From Candidatus Avelusimicrobium alvi (GTDB taxonomy: Bacteria; Elusimicrobiota; Elusimicrobia; Elusimicrobiales; Elusimicrobiaceae): DNA of 6,260 nt. A program made the translations under genes and the position numbers. Positions 1 through 4,669 of this stretch are shown here, piece after piece; the stretch's first letter is position 1, and every line of letters starts with the position of its first letter. The notes under the pieces were generated by a model that saw only the letters and a program-made list of their open reading frames with translations, was not told where the DNA came from and did no database searches. The stretch lies in contig DCTQ01000095.1 of assembly GCA_002329395.1 (NCBI GenBank), positions 1-6,260 on the forward strand, read 5' to 3'.

Positions 1-3
1 TAA

Positions 4-53
4 AGCAATAAACGGTGCTATTAGTTAGATGGGAACAACAAAGGGGGTATGCA
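4..53 (+). repeat. Truncated, diverged Y module of the modular repeat family
   Basis: This stretch aligns in direct orientation with the end of the repeat module at 1041-1094: AGCAATAAACGGTGCT here matches AGCAAAATACGGTACT there. The alignment continues through a G-rich block up to the shared CCCGTCTGGTA, which opens the next unit at 54. It is the most diverged copy and is cut by the window edge, so the array continues to the left. No gene lies between 1 and 406; the whole stretch is repeat-derived. The alignment was made by eye and includes small indels. Confidence 0.6.
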
Positions 54-259
54 CCCGTCTGGTAAGACCGAGCCGCCCCTCCCTTTCCCTGACGGAACCA
101 TCCGACTAATTGAGCCACACTGTCTAAACAATGTTGCCAAGCACCGTAACAGCGAGCCAAAAAAGCCGCCCGCAGGGTCCGGGCCTTGGGGCTCTGGCCT
201 GACCAGGGCTAAAGCAAAATACGGTACTTTTAGATATTTGGGAGAGAAACATTCGGGGA
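54..259 (+). repeat. Full modular repeat unit, copy A (about 206 bp)
   Basis: This is a full unit, directly repeated at 1095-1310. It has three recognisable parts. A leader runs from CCCGTCTGGTA through CCCCTCCCTTTCCCT. Module X (99-149) starts CATCCGACTAATTGAGCC and ends AAGCACCGTAA. Module Y (181-259) starts GGGCCTTGGGG and ends AACATTCGGGGA. Module Y differs from the copy at 1012-1090 at only 7 of 79 positions by my count, about 91% identity. A long reading frame crosses it, but the frame is not kept in the other full copy, so I call it non-coding. I do not recognise the family. Strand is nominal. Confidence 0.85.
159..180 (-). terminator. Terminator-like hairpin inside repeat copy A
   Basis: Read on the minus strand, CCGGACCCTGCGGGCGG can fold as CCC-TGC-GGG extended by CCG/CGG across a two-base bulge, and is followed by C and six T. 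The equivalent place in the other full copy (1210-1230) has the same hairpin directly followed by six T. The stem is short and bulged, so activity is doubtful. However, it is the only hairpin plus U-run downstream of the pilin gene in the window, and it is kept in both full units. Confidence 0.35.
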
Positions 260-402
260 CGCAAAAGCTTGCCGGGGACGGTTCTCTATGCGGACACATC
301 CGACTGATTGAGCCACACCGTTTAAGCTATGTTGCCAAGCACCGTAAAGTCTGCACGGCCTGCAAGGCCCCCGCCGGGCCAGCCGCAGGGTTCGTCCCGG
401 GC
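260..402 (+). repeat. Partial repeat: linker, second X module and tail, next to the pilin 3' end
   Basis: After copy A comes a linker containing GGGGACGGTTCTCTATGCGG, which matches 1326-1345 with a few changes. A second X module follows at 297-349 (CATCCGACTGATTGAGCC to AAGCACCGTAAAG), with no Y module after it. The tail at 353-402 has GCACGGCCTGCAAGGCCC and ends TCCCGGGC. Compared with the tail at 1344-1372, the X module looks like an extra insertion inside the linker-tail block. The tail ends only 4 nt beyond the pilin stop codon. It holds GC-rich hairpins (GGCCC/GGGCC at 366-380) without a U-run, so there is no convincing pilin terminator. Confidence 0.7.
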
Positions 403-406
403 GTTT

Positions 407-895
407 TTAGCGTTCTTCCCAACCAAAAGCCTCTAATGATTTACCAATTTTTATCCCCAAGGAATCCCGGGTGGACCACCAGCGCATCCACGAAGTGCTA
501 TTTGGAAAACGAGTTAAACCTAACTCATACAAGGTAAAGCCATCCGAACCTTTCTGAATACGGTCAGCCGTTGCAATACATTGTATAGAGTCGCACATTA
601 CGTAATAAGCAAAATTATGGGAATAACACATATCCCCTTCTTCACGTTCACAGGTAATTTCAATATCCAACGAAGCATTTTTACTCGTCCCTGTAAAATT
701 CATTTTAGAAGGCGGAAACCCCGATTCTAAAATATACAAATCTAACCCGCGTTGTAAAGACCCTAACAGCGCCATAGCTTCCGAAGCACGCGATTTTTCC
801 ACCGCCACTTGATACTGCGGTAAAGCTACCGCCGACAAAATACCGATAATAAGCACGACAACCAACAGTTCTATCAAAGTAAAACCTTTTTTCAT
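407..895 (-). CDS. Type IV pilin-like protein (class III signal peptide)
   Basis: This is a 162-residue prepilin or pseudopilin. The N-terminus MKKG|FTLIELLVVVLIIGILSA is a textbook prepilin-peptidase site. Cleavage falls between Gly4 and Phe5, with the conserved Glu at +5 (Glu9), followed by a hydrophobic helix that anchors the subunit in the inner membrane before assembly. The sequence LPQYQVAVEKSRASEA then forms the start of the long amphipathic helix. The globular part has four cysteines (82, 90, 101, 106), probably two disulfides. The start is fixed by AAGGAG (902-907) six bases upstream of ATG and by the leader peptide. It has its own promoter at 936-963, with no other pilus-assembly gene nearby. 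Dispersed paralogous pilin genes of this type are known in Elusimicrobium. Whether it is a major pilin, minor pilin or secretion pseudopilin cannot be told from sequence alone. The gene is complete and sits between two arrays of related repeats. Confidence 0.92.
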   Translation of the reverse strand: MKKGFTLIELLVVVLIIGILSAVALPQYQVAVEKSRASEAMALLGSLQRGLDLYILESGFPPSKMNFTGTSKNASLDIEITCEREEGDMCYSHNFAYYVMCDSIQCIATADRIQKGSDGFTLYELGLTRFPNSTSWMRWWSTRDSLGIKIGKSLEAFGWEER

Positions 896-935
896 AAGAA
901 ACTCCTTAGCAAGTTAATTTAAGGCTTACATCCAT

Positions 936-963
936 ATTCTACTCTTATTTAGCCTAAAATCAA
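936..963 (-). promoter_or_regulatory. Sigma-70-type promoter of the pilin gene
   Basis: On the minus strand, TTGATT (958-963) and TAGAAT (936-941) are separated by 16 bp, a good match to the -35 and -10 consensus. This would start transcription near 929, giving a leader of about 33 nt that contains AAGGAG. An imperfect inverted repeat (TTTAAGGCT at 918-926, AGCCTAAA at 951-958) brackets the -10 box and could be an operator; that is inference. Confidence 0.7.
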
Positions 964-984
964 CTCCGCTTTACCCAGTTTATC

Positions 985-1019
985 AAAAAAAAAAACAAAT
1001 CAAGGCCCTCCGGGCCTTG
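985..1019 (-). terminator. Rho-independent terminator-like hairpin upstream of the pilin promoter
   Basis: Read on the minus strand, CAAGGCCC and GGGCCTTG form a perfect 8-bp stem around a 3-nt loop. Then come ATTTG and eleven T. The five bases between stem and T-run make it less than ideal. It would stop transcripts entering from the right before they reach the pilin promoter. One arm of the stem (GGGCCTTG, 1012-1019) is the start of repeat module Y, while the other arm is present only at this array edge. Confidence 0.55.
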
Positions 1020-1090
1020 GGGTTCTGGTCTCAACCAGGGTTCAGCAAAATACGGTACTTTTGGATACTTGGGAGAGAAACATTCGGGGA
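1012..1090 (+). repeat. Solo Y module at the inner edge of the right array
   Basis: This 79-bp block matches 181-259 at about 91% identity without gaps. It begins GGGCCTTGGGGTTCTGG, contains TACGGTACTT (1051-1060), and ends AACATTCGGGGA. No X module precedes it, so it is an incomplete unit at the array edge. It contains CTGGT-CTCA-ACCAG, a small perfect hairpin. The stretch 896-1428 contains only the pilin promoter region, these repeats and the cupin terminator; I see no gene in it. Confidence 0.85.
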
Positions 1091-1094
1091 TATT

Positions 1095-1310
1095 CCCGTC
1101 TGGTATGCCGCCGCCCGCAGGGTCCGCCCCTCCCTTTCCCTAACGGAACCATCCGACTGATTAAGCCACACTGTTTAAACAATGTTGCCAAGTACCGTAA
1201 AGCGAACCCAAAAAACCGCCCGCAGGGTCCGGGCCTTGGGGTCCTGGCCTCAACCAGAGTTTGGATTCATTACGGTGCTTACAGATTTTTGGAAGAGAAA
1301 CATTCGGGGA
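1095..1310 (+). repeat. Full modular repeat unit, copy D (about 216 bp)
   Basis: This is a full unit in the same orientation as 54-259. The leader CCCGTCTGGTA is followed by a CCGCCCGCAGGGTCCG block that copy A lacks here, although both copies carry it again just before module Y (1216-1231 here). Module X (1150-1202) contains CACTGTTTAAACAATG, a near-palindrome. Module Y (1231-1310) is more diverged in its middle but ends with the same AGAGAAACATTCGGGGA. Relative to copy A there is a one-base deletion near 1209-1216 and compensating length changes near 1264, so the reading frame is not conserved. Confidence 0.85.
1210..1230 (-). terminator. Terminator-like hairpin inside repeat copy D
   Basis: The minus strand reads CCGGACCCTGCGGGCGG followed immediately by six T. 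The fold is CCC-TGC-GGG plus CCG/CGG with a two-base bulge on one side. It is the same element as at 159-180, but with the T-run directly abutting the stem. The stem is short and its function is unproven. Confidence 0.35.
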
Positions 1311-1372
1311 TATAAAAGTTTTCCAGGGGACGGTTCTTTATCCGCACGGTCTGCAAGGCCCTGTTCCCGGGC
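1311..1372 (+). repeat. Repeat linker and tail next to the cupin 3' end
   Basis: The linker GGGGACGGTTCTTTATCCGC is followed by the tail GCACGGTCTGCAAGGCCC (1344-1361), ending TCCCGGGC at 1372. Both parts match the block at 260-402, but without the extra X module and without the insertion before TCCCGGGC. As on the pilin side, the tail stops where the 3' end of the next minus-strand transcription unit begins, here the cupin terminator. Confidence 0.7.
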
Positions 1373-1408
1373 AATAAAAACAGGGACAGGCTTTTTACCC
1401 GTCCCCGT
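1373..1408 (-). terminator. Rho-independent terminator of the cupin gene
   Basis: On the minus strand, ACGGGGACGGG and CCTGTCCCTGT pair over 11 positions, two of them G-U, around a 7-nt loop. They are followed by TTTTTATT. The G-U pairs would be A-C mismatches on the plus strand, which shows that the element works in the minus direction. It begins about 20 nt after the cupin stop codon. Confidence 0.85.
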
Positions 1409-1428
1409 TTACATAGCGCTTTAACGCG

Positions 1429-1761
1429 TTAAAAAACCACGGTCAGCAGCATTTTAAAATTTTCTTTGCCATAGACCGCGTGCGGACGACGCGCCGGCAT
1501 AATCACAGCGTCCCCTTCTTTCAGCTCGTGTTTTATGCCGTCTATCGTTACCTCGCCTACGCCGTCCAGGCAGACGACAAAAGCATCCCCGCCCGACTCA
1601 TGCGCGCTGATTTCCTCGCCTTTGTAAAATGAAAACAGCGTTATGTTTACCGCCGGGTTTTGCACCAGTGTTTTGCTGACCACCTGCCCTTCCTGGTAGG
1701 CCACCTGCTCTTTTAGTTTTAACACTTCCGCTTTCTTCATATTTTTCATAATTTCAGCCAT
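1429..1761 (-). CDS. Small single-domain cupin protein
   Basis: This is a 110-residue protein with one cupin beta-barrel, probably cytoplasmic. Cupin motif 1 lies in ISAHESGGDAFVVCLDG (51-67) and motif 2 in GDAVIMPARRPHAV (83-96), ending FKMLLTVVF as in the small cupins of the 'GDA...LEG...PHA' type. His54 and His94 are present, but the second His and the Glu of the classical metal triad are replaced, so the metal site is incomplete or different. The substrate cannot be predicted. The chosen start has a strong AAGGGGG Shine-Dalgarno (1767-1773) just upstream. The frame stays open to 1932, but that extension would cross the acyltransferase terminator and lacks cupin-like sequence. The gene is separated from both neighbours by terminators, so it is probably transcribed alone. 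Confidence 0.85.
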   Translation of the reverse strand: MAEIMKNMKKAEVLKLKEQVAYQEGQVVSKTLVQNPAVNITLFSFYKGEEISAHESGGDAFVVCLDGVGEVTIDGIKHELKEGDAVIMPARRPHAVYGKENFKMLLTVVF

Positions 1762-1856
1762 AATTTCCCCCTTCCGGTATACAAACGGTCCTTCTGTTTT
1801 TATTCTAGCAGAACCGGCGCACACCCGCCGCCCGAATAATGGATTAGAAACGGCAT

Positions 1857-1879
1857 AAAAAACCCCGGGGCACCCGGGG
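1857..1879 (-). terminator. Rho-independent terminator of the acyltransferase gene
   Basis: The minus strand reads CCCCGGG-TGC-CCCGGGG followed by six T: a 7-bp all-GC stem with a 3-nt loop, starting 7 nt after the acyltransferase stop codon. This is a standard intrinsic terminator. Confidence 0.9.
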
Positions 1880-1885
1880 CGTTTA

Positions 1886-2968
1886 TTATAAGAAGTATTT
1901 TCTAAACCACGGGATTTTGTATAAAACCGCAATTATCCCGTTACAAAGCGTAAACAACACCGCCGCCAGCACGGGCACCAAAATGGCCGGGCAGAAAGAA
2001 AGCGCCTTAAATACGCCGAAATGTATCCCCAGTTCCACCAGAATAATATGCAGCATATATACGCCCAGGCTGTAATACGCCAGCCGCCGGATGAAGCCAG
2101 CCGCCGCCGGGCTGAAAGAAATTTTCCCCAGCCAGTCTTTCGCCAGCAGGAAAACCGCCGCCCCCGTCAAAAACGAAAACGGAGCCAGGCTTGCGCCGAA
2201 CATAAAATAAAAATACAGCGGATTGACCTTTTCATTCCAAAACACGTATCCGCCACCGGCCATCAGCAGCCACGAAACCACGGCCGACGCATACAGCACC
2301 TTCTTCATCCGCGGGCCGATATCATAGGTATACGCATAATAGCCAAACACAAAATGCGCGCCGAAGACCAGGCAGGGAATTTTTAAAATATCCGTAAACG
2401 CCGAAGGCCGGATGGCCATCGGCCAGTAAAAACGCTCCACGTTTTCCAGCATCGGCAGGCATAACGCCATAATAAAAGACAGCACGATAAAATACGCCAG
2501 CACGCTGCGGTTGTTTAACGCGCTGAGCGCGCGCAGGACGGGCGTCATCATATACAGCCCGATAATCATAGGCAAAAACCAATACCATTTGACGGAACTA
2601 AACACGCCCGCCGCCCAGGCCGAAACGGGCGCATGTTCCAGCCACACGTTCATCAGGAACGTGCGGAAGACCGCCCACCCCAGCAGTACCGTCAGGATAC
2701 GGAAGATATAGTGTTTGTATATTTGCCCGATGGTAAGGTCTTTCTGCGGGCTGAGAAAAAACACGCCGCTAATCATTACAAATACGGGCACCGCAAAACG
2801 GGTAAACGCCAGGTATAAATCGGTAATAAACCAATTTACACTGCCAAGCGGCACCACATTTTCCAAATACGCGGCAGAAAGATGTAAAAATACGATGGTA
2901 AACGCCGAAAACACCCGCAGTATGTCCAGCCAAACGACCCGCCGGGAAGCAATTGCTGTTTCGCTCAT
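1886..2968 (-). CDS. Integral membrane acyltransferase, acyltransferase-3 family
   Basis: This 360-residue polytopic inner-membrane protein probably has about ten membrane helices. The family hallmark opens the protein: WLDILRVFSAFTIVFLH, with Asp15, Arg18 and the conserved His29. PVFVMISGVFFL (61-72, Ser67-Gly68), WYWFLPMIIGLYMMTPVL in mid-protein and YSLGVYMLHIILVELG near the C-terminus are all typical of this family. Members transfer acetyl or other acyl groups to sugars of surface polysaccharides, lipopolysaccharide, peptidoglycan or periplasmic glycans (WecH, OatA and related proteins). The length is right for a stand-alone enzyme without an extra SGNH domain. The acceptor cannot be predicted, because no glycan gene is in view. 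The start is supported by AGGAG seven bases upstream of ATG. This ribosome-binding site lies directly behind the terminator of the preceding gene, so expression may depend on read-through. Confidence 0.9.
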   Translation of the reverse strand: MSETAIASRRVVWLDILRVFSAFTIVFLHLSAAYLENVVPLGSVNWFITDLYLAFTRFAVPVFVMISGVFFLSPQKDLTIGQIYKHYIFRILTVLLGWAVFRTFLMNVWLEHAPVSAWAAGVFSSVKWYWFLPMIIGLYMMTPVLRALSALNNRSVLAYFIVLSFIMALCLPMLENVERFYWPMAIRPSAFTDILKIPCLVFGAHFVFGYYAYTYDIGPRMKKVLYASAVVSWLLMAGGGYVFWNEKVNPLYFYFMFGASLAPFSFLTGAAVFLLAKDWLGKISFSPAAAGFIRRLAYYSLGVYMLHIILVELGIHFGVFKALSFCPAILVPVLAAVLFTLCNGIIAVLYKIPWFRKYFL

Positions 2969-2979
2969 AAAAAACTCCT

Positions 2980-3018
2980 AAAAAATGAACGGAACGAAAA
3001 AATTTTTCCGTCCCGTCC
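2980..3018 (-). terminator. Terminator hairpin after the outer-membrane protein gene
   Basis: On the minus strand a 32-nt inverted repeat starts GGACGGGACGGAAAAA and ends TTTTTTCGTTCCGTTC. Its two halves pair throughout with a few G-U pairs, leaving only a small A-T tip as loop. It is followed by A and six T. The next bases are AGGAG, the ribosome-binding site of the acyltransferase gene. The hairpin therefore ends the upstream operon and also forms the leader of the downstream gene, where it could act as an attenuator. Confidence 0.75.
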
Positions 3019-3036
3019 GTATCAAACTCGTTTAAA

Positions 3037-3804
3037 TTAAAACCGCAGCGACAGCGACGCTTCCGCCCCCAACCCGTAATACGCGTAGTTGGCCGCGAGG
3101 CTAAGGTCCATATAAGACGGCAGTTTAAAGTTGAACCCCGCCGTGGCGCGCGCGGTGGCGGCGTGCTCGCGCTCCCCTTCCAAAGCAGGGACCAGAGACG
3201 CCTGGTTGATATTGAGCGTAGTGTAATCCACCCCGCCGCCGATATACGGCACAAAGTATTTAAATTTCATAGACAGCACCAGGCTGGCGTTATAATGCGT
3301 GGCCGAAAAATCGCGCGCGCTTGCGCTGTGCGCGGACACCACCAGCATCGGCTGAAAAGAACCCAGCATTTCGTTCGGGCGCGTAATGCCCCAGCGCAAT
3401 CCGCCGCCGGCAATGGTTAAGCCCTGGTAACTGCTGGCGCGGATGAATCCGTCAATGCGGAACGGCATCCCGATATCGGCCTGCAACCACGGATAGACGA
3501 CGGAACCCACTTCGTCCCGGTCGCCCAAAGCGGTATGCTGTTTGGTGGCGCGGTCTTCGCCGTTGCCCTGGCTCATCTTAAACACCATGCTGGCGCGCGG
3601 ACCGATTTGGAATCCGCCCCAGCCCAGCACGCGGCCCGTGGTGTACGTGCCGGAGCCGATTAAGCCGCCCAAGTCTTTGGTGAAGGCGCGGACGTTTTCG
3701 CGCGTAACATTATCGCCGAAATCGTCCCAAATGTTGCGCGCGGACGCACCCGTGGACAAAACCAGCAGGGCCGCCAGCGTTAAAATGGTTGTTTTTACGT
3801 TCAT
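3037..3804 (-). CDS. Predicted outer-membrane beta-barrel protein of unknown function
   Basis: This is a 255-residue exported protein. Residues 1-22 form a signal peptide: MNVKTT, a hydrophobic core, then ASA before Arg23. The mature part starts with a polar stretch (NIWDDFGDNVTRENVRAFTKDLG). It continues as alternating hydrophobic and polar segments rich in Gly and aromatic residues, such as FKYFVPYIGGGVDYTTLN and MDLSLAANYAYYGLGAEASL. It ends in SLSLRF, and a C-terminal Phe in an alternating strand is the usual recognition signal for outer-membrane barrel assembly. I do not recognise a specific family; channel, adhesin or structural roles are all possible. GAGG before ATG supports the start. 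It lies 41 nt after the DUF192 gene with no hairpin between, and is the last gene before a strong terminator. Confidence 0.8.
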   Translation of the reverse strand: MNVKTTILTLAALLVLSTGASARNIWDDFGDNVTRENVRAFTKDLGGLIGSGTYTTGRVLGWGGFQIGPRASMVFKMSQGNGEDRATKQHTALGDRDEVGSVVYPWLQADIGMPFRIDGFIRASSYQGLTIAGGGLRWGITRPNEMLGSFQPMLVVSAHSASARDFSATHYNASLVLSMKFKYFVPYIGGGVDYTTLNINQASLVPALEGEREHAATARATAGFNFKLPSYMDLSLAANYAYYGLGAEASLSLRF

Positions 3805-3845
3805 CGGTAACCTCGTAATCTAATAATCGTCCAAATCGTGCGGGC

Positions 3846-4184
3846 TTACGATAAAACGACTTCGTCGCCCTTTTTCACCCGTCCGGCCAAACTGCCGCCC
3901 GGGAGCTCCAGCGTGTAGCGCGCACCGCGCACAAAACGGCCGAAACGCCAGGGTTTCATCCGCTCCGCCACGTATAACACGACCCCGTTTTTATCAAAAA
4001 ATACGGCGTCAATTGCAAAGCGCATAAAACACGTGTGAATCTGCGGGCAGGGGTCCAGCAGCAGGCCTGCGCCTTCCTGCATTCCGCGGCGGAACATCAG
4101 CCCTTTTAAACGCGTAAAATACGTGTCTGCCACTTCTACTTCCCGGGCCAGCGTTTCCCCCGTGCGCTTTAAAATGCACTTCAT
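3846..4184 (-). CDS. DUF192 family protein
   Basis: This is a 112-residue protein that covers the whole DUF192 domain. The family pattern is clear: RLKGLMFRRGM (25-35), HTCFMRFAIDAVFFDKNG (50-67; family form xxxMxxxxxxLDxxFxxxxG), then TLELPGGSLAGRVKKGDEV (91-109). The function of DUF192 proteins is not established. Many members elsewhere carry an export signal, but this one has none and would be cytoplasmic. The ATG overlaps the stop codon of the gene before it in ATGA, and GGAGG lies four bases upstream inside that gene, so the two are probably translationally coupled. I am confident about the family but not about the role. Confidence 0.9.
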   Translation of the reverse strand: MKCILKRTGETLAREVEVADTYFTRLKGLMFRRGMQEGAGLLLDPCPQIHTCFMRFAIDAVFFDKNGVVLYVAERMKPWRFGRFVRGARYTLELPGGSLAGRVKKGDEVVLS

Positions 4185-4669
4185 TTTTCCTCCGTCCGGG
4201 CGGATGCCTCTTGTGCGGCGGACTGGGCGGCCGCGCGGGATATAAAATCCTGCACATCCCGTTTTAACCGTTGGTCTAAAAATACAAAATGTTCCGGCTC
4301 TTTTACGCCGCAGCCGTCTTTATTCTGAAAAATCAAAAACGTTACCAGCCACCGCCCGCCGAAAGACACGTCCGCTATCCACATTCCTTTGCGGGTTTTG
4401 GCGGCGCGGATTTCGCTCACTTCGGGCTCGGCCGACGCCGCTTCCTGGCGGCAGCGGGCCGGACAGCTTTTTAACAGCTCAAACGTTTCCCTGTCCAGCA
4501 CGCGCAGGTTGGCGTATTTGCCGCGCGAGAGCGGAAGCACCGGGCGCGAATCCTGTACGGACACGGAATCTATTTTAAAAAAAGAACCATACTGCAAATC
4601 AAAAGCGCACAGCCCGCCGGCCGCAGCCATACAGCACGCCGCCAGAGCCGTGCGCTTTAGCCAAAACAT
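4181..4669 (-). CDS. Short exported protein of unknown function
   Basis: I do not recognise this 162-residue protein. The N-terminus MFWLKR followed by a small-residue hydrophobic stretch up to LCA (20-22) reads as a signal peptide cleaved before Phe23. The cysteine at 21 is not in a good lipobox. The mature part has SCPARCRQE (two Cys), a strand-rich central part (GMWIADVSFGGRWLVTFLIF), a further DGCG cysteine, and a charged, Ala/Gln/Glu-rich C-terminal helix from about 130. It was judged a real gene because of the signal peptide and its exact fit: its ATG directly follows the efp stop (TAA-ATG), and its stop overlaps the DUF192 start. No Shine-Dalgarno is evident before it, so it probably depends on reinitiation after efp. 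Confidence 0.75.
   Translation of the reverse strand: MFWLKRTALAACCMAAAGGLCAFDLQYGSFFKIDSVSVQDSRPVLPLSRGKYANLRVLDRETFELLKSCPARCRQEAASAEPEVSEIRAAKTRKGMWIADVSFGGRWLVTFLIFQNKDGCGVKEPEHFVFLDQRLKRDVQDFISRAAAQSAAQEASARTEEK

Noticed and set aside
11..32. Possible inverted partial copy of module X (ACGGTGCT...GATGG)
   Set aside because: A direct-orientation alignment to the end of module Y (1041-1094) explains the whole stretch to position 64 better.
139..229. Integron attC site or a small transposon with terminal inverted repeats
   Set aside because: The 10-mer arms do not match the RYYYAAC/GTTRRRY core sites of attC. No target-site duplication flanks the 91-nt segments, and no integrase or transposase is in the window.
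49..537. Long plus-strand reading frame of 162 codons across the left repeat array, with a similar peptide at 1061-1315
   Set aside because: The peptide similarity follows from DNA repeat identity. The frame shifts between modules X and Y in the right copy, the right copy ends in a stop just after Y, no ribosome-binding site is seen, and the last part runs antisense through the pilin gene.
1002..1090. tRNA or known structured RNA in module Y (GGTTC-like motifs)
   Set aside because: No acceptor stem, anticodon arm or correctly spaced T-loop can be drawn.
54..1372. CRISPR array
   Set aside because: The units are 200 bp or longer, imperfect and few, with no short identical repeats separated by unique spacers and no cas gene.
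1802..1807. Cupin promoter with TAGAAT as -10 box
   Set aside because: The hexamer is good, but no acceptable -35 box lies 16-18 bp upstream, so I did not list it as a feature.
1762..1932. Longer cupin reading frame starting at 1932
   Set aside because: It would run through the acyltransferase stop and terminator, and its added 57 residues have no cupin character. The start at 1761 has a strong Shine-Dalgarno.
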